Shown here in pieces: positions 26,976 through 35,917 of a stretch of 64,000 nt of DNA. The notes under the pieces were generated by a model that had not been told where the DNA came from, made no database searches, and saw only the letters and a list, made by a program, of their open reading frames with translations. The translations under genes were made by a program, and so were the position numbers. Origin of the DNA: Bacillota bacterium (GTDB lineage: Bacteria; Bacillota; Bacilli; Paenibacillales; Paenibacillaceae); contig JAEZCJ010000020.1 in the NCBI GenBank assembly GCA_023433615.1, forward strand, positions 1 through 64,000, read 5' to 3'. Positions within the stretch are counted from its first letter, which is position 1, and every line of letters starts with the position of its first letter.

Positions 26976-27662
26976 CTATGCGTCCTCTTCTCTGGCGATG
27001 TAGCCTTGGCCGACCTTGGTCTCAATCTGGCTGCCGAGGCCGATCTCTTCGAGCTTCTTGCGCAGCCGGTTCACGTTGACCGTCAGCGTATTGTCGCTGA
27101 CGAATCGCTCGTCGTCCCAGAGGCTCTTGATGATGTCTTCTCGGCTGACGATCCGATTCTTCTGCTCGATCAGCAGCTTCAAGATATAGAATTCATTCTT
27201 CGTCAGCTCGATCGAGCCGGCGTCGTTCGTGACGGCATTCTTCTCGTAGTCGACGGTCGCGCCGCACCAGGTCTTCAGCGTGATCGATTCCGTGTTGTAA
27301 TTGTAGACGCGCCGCAGAATCGCCTGCACCTTCGCGATGAGCACCTCGAAGTGGAACGGCTTCTGGATGAAGTCGTCCGCTCCGAGCTGCATCGACATCA
27401 CCATGTCGGTCGGATGGTCGCGCGACGACAGGAAGAGGATCGGCACGTTCGAGCCGGACCGGATCATGCGGCACCAGTGGAACCCGTCGAAACGGGGCAG
27501 CTGGATATCGATGATGACGAGATCCGGCTTGATTGCCGCGAATTCCTGGATCACCTTCGAGAAGTCCTCGATGCCGTGCACGTCGTACGACCAGTCGGAG
27601 AGCCGGTTCTTGACCTCGGTGAACAAGGTCGTATCGTCTTCGATGAGCAGGATTTTGAACAA
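26976..27662 (-). CDS. bceR: BceR-type OmpR-family response regulator
   Basis: Receiver domain with Asp52 (LVIIDIQLPRF), Ser/Thr at FLSSRD and Lys105 region KPFHFEVL, then an OmpR winged helix (ELTKNEFYILKLLIEQKNRIVSREDIIKSLWDD ... DNTLTVNVNRLRKKLEEIG ... IETKVGQGYI). The start is TTG 27662: a stop lies nine bases upstream in frame and no ATG is near, and there is no clear ribosome binding site, so translation is probably low. It should bind the palindrome ahead of bceA. Confidence 0.92.
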   Translation of the reverse strand: MFKILLIEDDTTLFTEVKNRLSDWSYDVHGIEDFSKVIQEFAAIKPDLVIIDIQLPRFDGFHWCRMIRSGSNVPILFLSSRDHPTDMVMSMQLGADDFIQKPFHFEVLIAKVQAILRRVYNYNTESITLKTWCGATVDYEKNAVTNDAGSIELTKNEFYILKLLIEQKNRIVSREDIIKSLWDDERFVSDNTLTVNVNRLRKKLEEIGLGSQIETKVGQGYIAREEDA

Positions 27663-27879
27663 TTGGGGTCACCACGCTTGTTGAGGTGTATGTAGGTAGA
27701 TTGTAGCGGAAATGGGTGGGGAGTGAAAGGGTGACAATGAACAGCGATTCCCGAACGTAAGCGCAGTTCAATCAAATCTTCGCACAAAATTGGCATAAAT
27801 TCGGCGAAATCTTCATAACCGGCGTGTACCATTCATAAGAGCGTCATGCGATATAAACATGATACGAGGTGAGTGTACA

Positions 27880-30762
27880 TTGATAAATAACAAGTTGAGG
27901 AAGCGGATCGCGGTCCTATTGCAGGCTGCATTGCTACTATCCTTATGGCCTGCAGGCGGCATGGGCTACAGCGGCAGTGCATATGCACAGGCGGAGATCA
28001 GCATCCCAGTTGCGGCCGGAGAGGTGGAGGCGGAGCCAGAGGCAGAGGCAATGACCGTGCATCAATCGCTAGGCGACGTCCAAGTGATTCCCTCCGAGAA
28101 CCAAGGGGAGAAGAGTGCGCTAGCGGCTCCGTCGAATGGCAGCTGGGTTTCTCCCGCCCATAATGAGATACTGCTCTATTGGAGCGGACTGATCGGTGAA
28201 GGTTATTCGTACGAAATCTATCGGGATGGTGAACGGATCGGCAGCTCGGAGACGTTGGAATTCCACGATCGGGGCGCTCCCGCGCAGAGCCGTGTCTTCT
28301 ATGAGATTTTTGCAGTGGATGACACGGGAGGAAGGTCTGAGCAGCTGCGTGTTTTTGCCGGGACGCCTCGGGAGCAGGAGCGGTTGCTCAGCAAGAGCGC
28401 CTCGGGCATTCCTGGCGACGGCTTTGTGAGCGAAGGTCAGGTGGCGGTGAGCGGCGACGGGCTTATTGCGGCATTCGCGTCGACGTCGATGAATCTCGTG
28501 GAAGGAACCGGGCATCCTGACAACGGCACGCTCTATGTGCGCAATCTATCGACAAGCACGATCGAAGCCCCGCTAGCCGGGATGATGGATGCGATATCCG
28601 ACATCAGAGAGCTATCGATCGACCGCAACGGCAGCTTCATTGCATTCACTGCCAAGTCGCCTTCAGGCGAGCGAGACGTGTACCTGTTGGATCGGCGATC
28701 CGAACCGGACGCCTTAACGAATGTGACCAATGGCGATAGGGGCAGCAGCAGTCCTACCCTAAGCGGAGATGCCGAACGGATCCTGTTCCGTTCATCTGCG
28801 ACCAATCTTAACGCGTCGGGCAGCGAAGCCGGCAGCGGCCTCTATCTGTTCGAGCGGGAGACTGACGCCATCGAGCATCTGCCTGTGCCGACGGATGGAC
28901 TGTTCCTCAGCGAACCGATTCTATCCGGCGATGGACGGTATGCGGCTTATTCCTTATATCCCATGGACGGCAATGCCGAACGAGTCCTGTTGTATGACCT
29001 GGAGACCCGATCTGCTGCGGATACGATCACGGTCGAACCGGAAGCGAGTCGGCCAAGCATGAGCAACGACGGCAAGCGCATCGCATACCAGAAGGAAGGG
29101 AGCATCCACTTATGGGAACGGGCGACAGGTACTGCGACCACCCTGCTGCAGTTGGATAGCACTGTCCGATATTCGGATCCTCGGATTAGCGGCGACGGCA
29201 GCGCCTTGCTGGCGGTCTATTACGATCTGCTGCCGCGCCCGGACAGTACCTATACCTCAGAAGGATTAGTATGGGTTAATGTGTCGACGGGCGAGCAGAT
29301 CCGAATCAATCATCCTGCCTCTAATGCCGTAGGCCGGTTGAATGAATCCGGATCGACGGTCGTATACAGCGGCTACTATACGGGGGCTCGCGATGCGTAT
29401 GGCTTCTTCCGGAATCAGGCGATGCTGCAGTGCGTCACGACCTGCGACGATGCGCCGCCGGATGGGCAGGGAGAGCCGATTGACGGCGTGGAATGGCAAG
29501 CCTCGGGTTCCTTGCGCGGACAGGTGAAGCTGGGGGAGACGCTTACGATCACGGCGAGCGGCGCTGCCGGCGGAATGGCGAAGGCGACCGTGACGTATCA
29601 GAAGCATGCGGTCGGCTCTGTTACAACGGAGATGGTTCAGGCGGATATCGCGCTGAAGGAGCAGGAATCGGCGCCGGGCGTATATGCCGGATCGTTCCCG
29701 GTGGATGAAGGCGTAACGGAGATCACGTCCATTACCGCGGTCATCACGGATGGAGAAGGCCGTACCGGAACGCGAAGCGCCGGGCTGCTCCCGGTTCGCA
29801 CAACGGGGACGATGACCGTCGTGCTTCCGGATGTCAGCGACTTGCCAGGCCAGTGGCGGCTGTTGATCTGGAGCGCCGCGCTGTCGCAAGGAACGCAGGT
29901 CGCAGTGGACAAGAGCCTGCAATATTCAGTTGCATTGAGCGCCGCGAGCGATTATTCCGTGCAATTGATGGATGAGAACAGCCGATTGATCGGGGAGGTC
30001 TCCGGCATCGGCATCGTCAGCGGGAAGAAGGGGACGATTCCGCTGCCGATCAAGGAGAGGGGCAAGATCGCCTCGTTGCTCAAGAATGAGAAAGGCATCG
30101 GAATACCGGACGTTCGCATCATCGTGCGCGACGAGGAGATCAGGGTGACCGAGGAGCTGCTTACGAACGAGCAAGGTTATGCGGAGACGAAGGGGACCTA
30201 CTTCGAAGGCGAGACGTTGTACGTCTCCGCCGCGCAGCAGGGATACGGGTCCGACTCTGACGAATTCGGGCTGCAGAAGATTGTGCTGGCAGCCGGGAGC
30301 AACGAAGCGGCGTTCATGCTGGACCAGTCGAGGAACCCCGTCGTTACGGGATTCGTACGGAACGAGAAGGGTGAGCCCGTACCGAATGCGACCGTTCTGT
30401 TCAATAAGAAGAAGCTGCCTTATGTCAGCACGGTATCGGATGCGGAAGGACGATACTCCATTATGCTCCGAAGCCCGGGATTCTACCAGATTTTCGCGCA
30501 ATCCGAATCGGCTCCTCATTATGCAGGGAGCGGCATGGATCAGATGATGGTAGGCGATTCGAACAACGTCTATGATATTCAGGTCAGCGGCGTGTCGATC
30601 GTTCAACCTCGCTTGCTCGTTAAGTATCTGGATGAAGGACAGCAGGAACTGCCGATCCAAGCCGCAGACGTTCGATCTGAAGGACGGCGTCCTTCGTTTC
30701 CCTTACGTAACCGATCCCTTGCAGAACTTCTTCCATATCCGGCTGAAGTTCGACAAGCCTAA
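27880..30762 (+). CDS. N-terminal part of a giant secreted S-layer-homology protein (propeller and regulatory-like domains), ending at a frameshift
   Basis: TTG 27880 is chosen because GAGGTGAG lies six bases upstream; ATG 27859 has no site. A signal peptide is followed by a fibronectin-like module and a TolB/PD40-type propeller (repeats such as GSFIAFTAKSPSGERDVYLLDR, PTLSGDAERILFRSSA, PILSGDGRYAAYS, PSMSNDGKRIAYQ). Further on are Ig-like modules and carboxypeptidase-regulatory-like repeats (VTGFVRNEKGEPVPNATVLFNKKKLPYVSTVSDAEGRYSIML). From about 30660 the frame becomes nonsense (VRSEGRRPSFPLRN) and stops at 30762, while the true continuation lies in the next frame. Intact, the protein would be about 2,070 residues with three S-layer-homology repeats at the end. 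Confidence 0.75.
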   Translation: MINNKLRKRIAVLLQAALLLSLWPAGGMGYSGSAYAQAEISIPVAAGEVEAEPEAEAMTVHQSLGDVQVIPSENQGEKSALAAPSNGSWVSPAHNEILLYWSGLIGEGYSYEIYRDGERIGSSETLEFHDRGAPAQSRVFYEIFAVDDTGGRSEQLRVFAGTPREQERLLSKSASGIPGDGFVSEGQVAVSGDGLIAAFASTSMNLVEGTGHPDNGTLYVRNLSTSTIEAPLAGMMDAISDIRELSIDRNGSFIAFTAKSPSGERDVYLLDRRSEPDALTNVTNGDRGSSSPTLSGDAERILFRSSATNLNASGSEAGSGLYLFERETDAIEHLPVPTDGLFLSEPILSGDGRYAAYSLYPMDGNAERVLLYDLETRSAADTITVEPEASRPSMSNDGKRIAYQKEGSIHLWERATGTATTLLQLDSTVRYSDPRISGDGSALLAVYYDLLPRPDSTYTSEGLVWVNVSTGEQIRINHPASNAVGRLNESGSTVVYSGYYTGARDAYGFFRNQAMLQCVTTCDDAPPDGQGEPIDGVEWQASGSLRGQVKLGETLTITASGAAGGMAKATVTYQKHAVGSVTTEMVQADIALKEQESAPGVYAGSFPVDEGVTEITSITAVITDGEGRTGTRSAGLLPVRTTGTMTVVLPDVSDLPGQWRLLIWSAALSQGTQVAVDKSLQYSVALSAASDYSVQLMDENSRLIGEVSGIGIVSGKKGTIPLPIKERGKIASLLKNEKGIGIPDVRIIVRDEEIRVTEELLTNEQGYAETKGTYFEGETLYVSAAQQGYGSDSDEFGLQKIVLAAGSNEAAFMLDQSRNPVVTGFVRNEKGEPVPNATVLFNKKKLPYVSTVSDAEGRYSIMLRSPGFYQIFAQSESAPHYAGSGMDQMMVGDSNNVYDIQVSGVSIVQPRLLVKYLDEGQQELPIQAADVRSEGRRPSFPLRNRSLAELLPYPAEVRQA

Positions 30763-33700
30763 GCGGGTCACGAACGTGCGCGTGCAGTTCGGCACGGTCA
30801 CCGGACAGGGTTATTATCTGGAGTCGAAGGAGGAGTTCCTAGTCACTCTGCACGCCAAGGGTACGTATCCGAGCGGCGCATTGTCGGTCGACTACGATAT
30901 TATCCCCGAACCTCTGGCGCCCAGAACCGAACCGGATGAACAAGAATGGAGCGACATGAAGGAGGCCATGCCGGAACCTTTTCGCGAAGGGGAGTATCGG
31001 ATCGTATCGGAGTCGGAAACCGACGAGGATATAAGGAGTGCATTGGCGCCTGAGAGCGGTGCCGCGTATTCGCCATACGTCCGGCTCGAGATCGGGGGCA
31101 ATGTGTTCTACGGCAGGAGCTACTACAAGGTCGTGCCTGCCGGCAAGCTGCCGGACTCGACGTTCACGGGCGTTCCGGCGTACCGCGATTATCGCGCCTG
31201 GATGGATCCAGCAGCGGGGACATTAAACGCGCAAGGGACAGTTCCGGTCAGCAGCTTAAGCACGGCACAGCTCAAGGAACTTGCGGCGCAAGGACTGAGC
31301 ATCCCGAAGGGAGCATCTGACCATATCGTCAATGGTGTCGTGTTCGCCTTCCCTAAGCTCGAACCGCTCGGGACATTGAACAATCTGAAGGACTATGTGA
31401 TGGACGGCAGCGATTTTGTCGAATTCTCGGAGAAGCTGCTGGAGTTCAACAAGCAGGTCTATGCGGAATGCCATGGACCCTCGCGTGAACTGTTCAAGGA
31501 CTGGGTCAATGATACGTATGATAACGCCGCTGAAGGGCTGGTCTTGAAATATGCGGTGACCGGAATCGGGCTCGTAACGGGCGGATTGACCCTTGCCGTG
31601 CCGGGCGCCGGCCAATTGGCCTTGGGCACAGCCTATACGGCCTTGGGCGATATGATTAAGGATCAATGGGAAGCGGACTTCGACCGTATGAAGAGAGAAT
31701 TCGAGGCGAACAAAAAATGGCGGGACGATATGGCAGACAGCGGAGTGCTGCCCCGTTGCGACGAGGAGGAAGAGGAGAAGGAACGCGACAAGGAGAAGCC
31801 GCGCCGAGACGATCGGCCGGATATCGAGGTTGTCATGATCTACGATCCGAGCGGATACGTCTATGAGGGCATGCCGTCCAATCGGCTGGAAGGCGTTGTC
31901 GCTACGGTCTCGTATAAGGATACGGAGACCGGTCTCTGGCATAAGTGGGATGCAGATTGGTTCGGACAGGTGAATCCGCAGAAGACGAATCGGGAAGGAC
32001 GCTACGGCTGGGATGTGCCGGAGGGGCTGTGGCAGGTGCTGTACGAGAAGGAAGGCTATCAGGCAGCCAGAAGCGCCGAGCTTCAAGTGCTGCCTCCGCA
32101 CTTCGACGTCAACATTCCGATGGTGTCTTACCAGCCGCCTAAGGTGAAGGGCGCGTATAGCGTACGCGGCGGCGAAGCGATCCACTTCGCATTCGACAAG
32201 CCGATCCGGGTGGATTCGCTGACGGCAGATGCGGTAGACGTAGCTGACGGGAAGGGGGATCGGGTCGCGGGGACAGTCGAACCGCTGAACAGCGAGAACG
32301 GTACGGTCGGCGAGCAGCTTGCCATGACGTTCCGATTCATTCCCGCTCAGCCGATTCAAGCAGGTCAGACCTACGGGCTGAAGATCTCGCAATCCGTGCT
32401 CAGCTATGCGAGGGTAGCGATGGAAGCGGACTATGACAGTCAAGTCTTCGTAGCAGCCAGCGACGCGGCGCCAGGTGAAGGGGCGAATGCGCTGCAGTTC
32501 GTGCCGGCGAGCGGCATGCTTGAGCTGCATTGGGAGGAGACTGAACGGCCGGAAGCCGCTGCGATGAACGTCTATTGGCGGGAGAAGGGGACGGAAGCAT
32601 TCCAAGGCCCTGCCGTAGTGGTCAGGGGAATCACCTCGTATCTCATCACGGACCTTAAGGGCGATACCGCCTACGAGGTGCGGATTGCGACGGTGAATGA
32701 AGCGGGGGTAGAGTCCGTCGGGATAACGGGGGAGGCGAAGACGTTCCCAGTCGAGGAGCTCATTGCCGACACCGCAGGACCCGAGCCCATCAAGAACGCA
32801 GCGATTGCAGCAGGCAGACAAGAACTGAAGCTGACGTGGGAAGATCCGGACGATTCGGACCTGCGGCATGTCGTCGTATTCTGGAAGCGCTCGGACGTCA
32901 CGGAAGCATGGTCACGCGCCTATGTGGAGAAGGGCAACGAGACCATGACGATCAACGACTTGGAGGCGGACACGCCATACACGATTCGTCTCCGGGCAGA
33001 AGACCGGTTCTTCCTAGGCTCAGAGACGGTGCAGCTCGATGCCTCGACCGAGACGCCGCAGCAAGGCCCAGGCCAAGGACCTGTCCATGGCGACGGGGGT
33101 CCGTCCCCCGCCCAAGACCCGAGTCCGGGTAACGCTTGGAACATTGCGGTAGGTACAGATGCGAAGACCTATAGCGGATTCGACGGGGAAATTGTCTTCA
33201 GCATTCCGGCGAATGCGTGGACAACCGGGCAGACTCTCCAGTTCAAGAAGCGTTCAGACGATCTCGCGTTCGAGGATCGAATGACGTTAAGAAGCGCAGT
33301 ATTCCACTGGGACGGCGCGCTGTCCGATCCGGCGCTGCCGATCGAGATGAGCATTCGCTATGATGCCCCTTCGTTGTCGAGTACGGAGTTGCGTCAGCTC
33401 GGTATCTACAAGTGGGATACAGTCAAGTCCGTATGGGTATACCGCGGCGGGATACTCCGCTCTGCGGAGAACAGCGTGACAGCATCCATCGATTCGATGG
33501 GGACCTATGCTGTATTCCATTACCGACCTGCATTCCAGGACATGGTTGGACATTGGGCAGCGGTTGACGTGCATCTCTTGGCGGCCAGGCATGTGGTCAA
33601 CGGCATGAACGAGCAGATCTTCGTTCCCGCGAAGCCGGTTAGCCGAGCGGAAGCCGTGAAGATGATCATGGGCATGAAGCAGCAGCCGGGCGGCCAAGGC

Positions 33701-34102
33701 GGCTATGTTACTGGAACCGATGCGAGCACTTTCGCAGACGTTGCTCCCGATGCCTGGTACTTCGCAGTTGTGGAGGCCGCAGCCAAGGCCGGTCTCGTCA
33801 AGGGCGAGCAGGGACGATTCAGACCCAATGGCGCGATCAGCCGTGAGGAATTGGCGGTCATCCTCTACCGAGCGATGGGCAGCCCTGCTCTGCCGGCGAA
33901 TGCCGCCCAAGCATTGCAACCGTATAAAGACGGCGCTTCGATATCGGCATGGGCACAGTCCGCCATGGCATGGGCAGCAGCGAGCGAACTCATCCAAGGA
34001 ACGGATGAGGGTCGCTTAAACCCTGAACGATCAGCGACTCGAGCGGAGACGGCGGTCATCCTCAGAAGGTTAATGGATACAGCCGGACTTATTGGAGAAT
34101 AG
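30665..34102 (+). CDS. C-terminal part of the same protein: Ig/fibronectin modules and three S-layer-homology repeats
   Basis: Convincing protein sequence begins near 30665 (TFDLKDGVLRFPYVTDPLQNFFHIRLKFD); the open frame reaches back to ATG 30572, but residues before this are out of frame with the upstream gene. It contains a hydrophobic stretch near 31560-31640 (VTGIGLVTGGLTLAVPGAGQLALGTAYTALGDMI), an acidic-basic linker rich in Glu, Lys and Arg, carboxypeptidase-regulatory-like and Ig-like modules, and two fibronectin type III domains. It ends in three S-layer-homology repeats (FQDMVGHWAAVDVHLLAARHVVNG; FADVAPDAWYFAVVEAAAKAGLVKG; YKDGASISAWAQSAMAWAAASELIQG). These repeats anchor proteins to pyruvylated wall polysaccharide. 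Confidence 0.8.
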   Translation, partial: QTFDLKDGVLRFPYVTDPLQNFFHIRLKFDKPKRVTNVRVQFGTVTGQGYYLESKEEFLVTLHAKGTYPSGALSVDYDIIPEPLAPRTEPDEQEWSDMKEAMPEPFREGEYRIVSESETDEDIRSALAPESGAAYSPYVRLEIGGNVFYGRSYYKVVPAGKLPDSTFTGVPAYRDYRAWMDPAAGTLNAQGTVPVSSLSTAQLKELAAQGLSIPKGASDHIVNGVVFAFPKLEPLGTLNNLKDYVMDGSDFVEFSEKLLEFNKQVYAECHGPSRELFKDWVNDTYDNAAEGLVLKYAVTGIGLVTGGLTLAVPGAGQLALGTAYTALGDMIKDQWEADFDRMKREFEANKKWRDDMADSGVLPRCDEEEEEKERDKEKPRRDDRPDIEVVMIYDPSGYVYEGMPSNRLEGVVATVSYKDTETGLWHKWDADWFGQVNPQKTNREGRYGWDVPEGLWQVLYEKEGYQAARSAELQVLPPHFDVNIPMVSYQPPKVKGAYSVRGGEAIHFAFDKPIRVDSLTADAVDVADGKGDRVAGTVEPLNSENGTVGEQLAMTFRFIPAQPIQAGQTYGLKISQSVLSYARVAMEADYDSQVFVAASDAAPGEGANALQFVPASGMLELHWEETERPEAAAMNVYWREKGTEAFQGPAVVVRGITSYLITDLKGDTAYEVRIATVNEAGVESVGITGEAKTFPVEELIADTAGPEPIKNAAIAAGRQELKLTWEDPDDSDLRHVVVFWKRSDVTEAWSRAYVEKGNETMTINDLEADTPYTIRLRAEDRFFLGSETVQLDASTETPQQGPGQGPVHGDGGPSPAQDPSPGNAWNIAVGTDAKTYSGFDGEIVFSIPANAWTTGQTLQFKKRSDDLAFEDRMTLRSAVFHWDGALSDPALPIEMSIRYDAPSLSSTELRQLGIYKWDTVKSVWVYRGGILRSAENSVTASIDSMGTYAVFHYRPAFQDMVGHWAAVDVHLLAARHVVNGMNEQIFVPAKPVSRAEAVKMIMGMKQQPGGQGGYVTGTDASTFADVAPDAWYFAVVEAAAKAGLVKGEQGRFRPNGAISREELAVILYRAMGSPALPANAAQALQPYKDGASISAWAQSAMAWAAASELIQGTDEGRLNPERSATRAETAVILRRLMDTAGLIGE

Positions 34103-34114
34103 CATGAAGAAGGG

Positions 34115-34142
34115 AAGACGCTGGCCGTGCGGTCAGCGTCTT
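34115..34142 (+). terminator. Hairpin after the S-layer-homology gene
   Basis: AAGACGCTG (34115-34123) pairs with CAGCGTCTT (34134-34142), followed by a modestly T-rich stretch (CTTGGTGTT). It sits 12 bases after the stop codon. Confidence 0.6.
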
Positions 34143-34241
34143 CTTGGTGTTCCTGCTTATGGAACGATTCTACTTCGTACGCGAATTGGGACGGAGAGGG
34201 AAGCTGCTGTATCTACGGTTGAAGATGCCAGGCTGTCAAGT

Positions 34242-34270
34242 CCCTTCCGTTACCGGCCGGTAACGTAGGG
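34242..34270. promoter_or_regulatory. Large palindrome upstream of the 34312-36996 operon
   Basis: The 18-base core CGTTACCGGCCGGTAACG (34248-34265) is a perfect palindrome, and the outer CCCT and AGGG (34242-34245, 34267-34270) extend it. It ends 42 bases before the first start codon of the operon, a good position for an operator. Confidence 0.6.
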
Positions 34271-34311
34271 ATGGTTCCATAGCATCATCAGCCGAAAGGG
34301 AGCGATGATGC

Positions 34312-35106
34312 ATGAACCACTTGAATCTGTCCAGAGGAATGAGATCAGCCGCGAAGCTGGGCGAGGCACTGAAGGAGCGGGGATATCTCGTATCGGTCGA
34401 AGGCGACCAGTTGATGTTCGCTGCAGGGAACGGGGAACGCGACTACGCCGATGTGCGCCGACTGCTCGAAGAAGCGGGTATGCCGGTCTTGTACGCGGCC
34501 AGCAGGATGCAAATTCTCAGCCCGGTACTGCCGATGGAAGTTCTGCGGAGGGTACGGTCGCAGCGTGTTGAATACGGTAGAGCTTATATTCCCGAGCGAT
34601 TCCATACATGGAAAGCGTTCGCCAAACGCAACCACGGCGTTCGCTGGGACAGCCTGTCCCTGGATAGAGGCATCGCCTATCTAGCGAAGACAATGAGCGA
34701 AGCTGGGATTCTCGTCACCGGCGGGTGCGACGGTCATGGCAAGCACGCGCCGAAAGTATATCTGGCGAGCGACTGGGCGGCAGCTTGGATGGCTGTGGTG
34801 ATGGAGGAATTTTTAGAGCGGGACGAGCTGTATTATCGCTGGGAGATCAAGCCGATGGCGAACGGCAGCCCGCAATTGACGGCCGTGCTGGGCGAGGGGC
34901 AGCGCTGGATGACGGGCGCTGTTCGAGCCGACGGCGTGGTCATAGGCGAGCAGCTGCGCAAGCTGGCCCCGATGCTGCGCAAGCTGCGGCGGGACCGGTT
35001 CAAGTATCGCAGCATGCGGTCGACGGCCGAAGCGCTCAAGGGTGATCATGATGCATTGCTTGCGTGGATGACGGCGCTGGTGAAGGGCGGTGCCGGCCAT
35101 GTCTAA
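34312..35106 (+). CDS. Hypothetical protein, first gene of a three-gene operon
   Basis: A 264-residue soluble protein that I do not recognise. The N-terminal 60 residues look like a small alpha/beta unit (MRSAAKLGEALKERGYLVSVEGDQLMFAAGNGERDYADVRRLLEEAGMPVLY). The middle holds FHTWKAFAKRNHGVRWDSLSLDRGIAYLAKTMSEAGILVTGGCDGHGKHAPKVYLAS, whose GGCDGHGKHAPKV loop looks like a ligand site. The end is rich in Arg and Lys (KLAPMLRKLRRDRFKYRSMRS) and might touch nucleic acid. GGGAGCG lies just ahead of ATG 34312. It overlaps the peptidase gene by eight bases, so the two are co-translated. Confidence 0.75.
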   Translation: MNHLNLSRGMRSAAKLGEALKERGYLVSVEGDQLMFAAGNGERDYADVRRLLEEAGMPVLYAASRMQILSPVLPMEVLRRVRSQRVEYGRAYIPERFHTWKAFAKRNHGVRWDSLSLDRGIAYLAKTMSEAGILVTGGCDGHGKHAPKVYLASDWAAAWMAVVMEEFLERDELYYRWEIKPMANGSPQLTAVLGEGQRWMTGAVRADGVVIGEQLRKLAPMLRKLRRDRFKYRSMRSTAEALKGDHDALLAWMTALVKGGAGHV

Positions 35107-35917
35107 GCTGCGCGAAGAACTGCTGCATCTCTTGAGCATTACCGCGCCGAGCGGCAGGGAACAGCCAGTGGCGGCCTACCTCTTGGAGAGGCTGCAAGGC
35201 AAGATGGACGAATTGTCCATAGATGGATATGGGAACGTGGTTGCAGAGCGCAGGTTCGGCACGGGTGGTGGACCAACGATCCTATTATCGGCGCACATGG
35301 ATACCGTCAGCGTCGATCCGCTGCGCAGTGTCCTGCAAGAGGGCGACATCTGGCGCAGCACCTCGGGGCCGCTCGGCGCGGATGACCGTGCCGGTATCGC
35401 CATCATTCTGCATACCGTCGATCAATTGGCTGCTGCCGGGTATGGCGGAACGGTGAAGCTGGCTTTTACAAGAGAAGAGGAGATCGGATGCATCGGATCG
35501 CGTGAGATTGATGAGATATGGCTCGGTGATGTTGATCTAGCCGTCGTCGTCGATCGTAGAGGGAGCAGGGATATCGTGACGCATAATCGGAGTATGGCGT
35601 TCTGCGGAGCGGAGGTGGCTGAGTGGTTCGAGCAGATCGGCGTGGCGTGCGGCATGCCGGACTGGCGAGCGGTGCAGGGCGGCGTCAGCGATGCAGTGAC
35701 CTATGCGATGCATGGGATTCCGTCGGTCAACCTCTCTGCAGGCTATTGCCATGAGCATACCGAGGAGGAGTACGTGAACGTCCGTCACGCGGAAGATACG
35801 AGCCGATTCATCATACAGGCTATGGTACACTATGCGAAGAAGCGGATGAACATCAAGAGGAGGCGGGCAGCATGGCGGACAGGGTTCGGCGGACGAAGCG
35901 GGAGGATGCGGTCTTGA
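35099..35917 (+). CDS. Zinc metallopeptidase of the M20/M28/M42 clan
   Basis: The metal site is legible: SAHMDTV gives the first His and Asp, GADDRAGIAIIL the bridging Asp, TREEEIGCIGSREI the catalytic Glu pair, VVVDRRGSRDIV an Asp, and YCHEHTEEEYVNV the last His. The lid or dimerisation domain is reduced, so the protein (272 residues) is short for the clan, where about 350 is usual. It is probably an aminopeptidase of small peptides or an amidohydrolase. Start ATG 35099 lies inside the end of the preceding gene; the next gene begins 46 bases before its stop. Confidence 0.82.
   Translation: MSKLREELLHLLSITAPSGREQPVAAYLLERLQGKMDELSIDGYGNVVAERRFGTGGGPTILLSAHMDTVSVDPLRSVLQEGDIWRSTSGPLGADDRAGIAIILHTVDQLAAAGYGGTVKLAFTREEEIGCIGSREIDEIWLGDVDLAVVVDRRGSRDIVTHNRSMAFCGAEVAEWFEQIGVACGMPDWRAVQGGVSDAVTYAMHGIPSVNLSAGYCHEHTEEEYVNVRHAEDTSRFIIQAMVHYAKKRMNIKRRRAAWRTGFGGRSGRMRS

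Noticed and set aside
31256..32869. A 537-codon minus-strand frame
   Set aside because: It lies opposite the S-layer-homology gene and reads as low-complexity Arg/His/Leu sequence.
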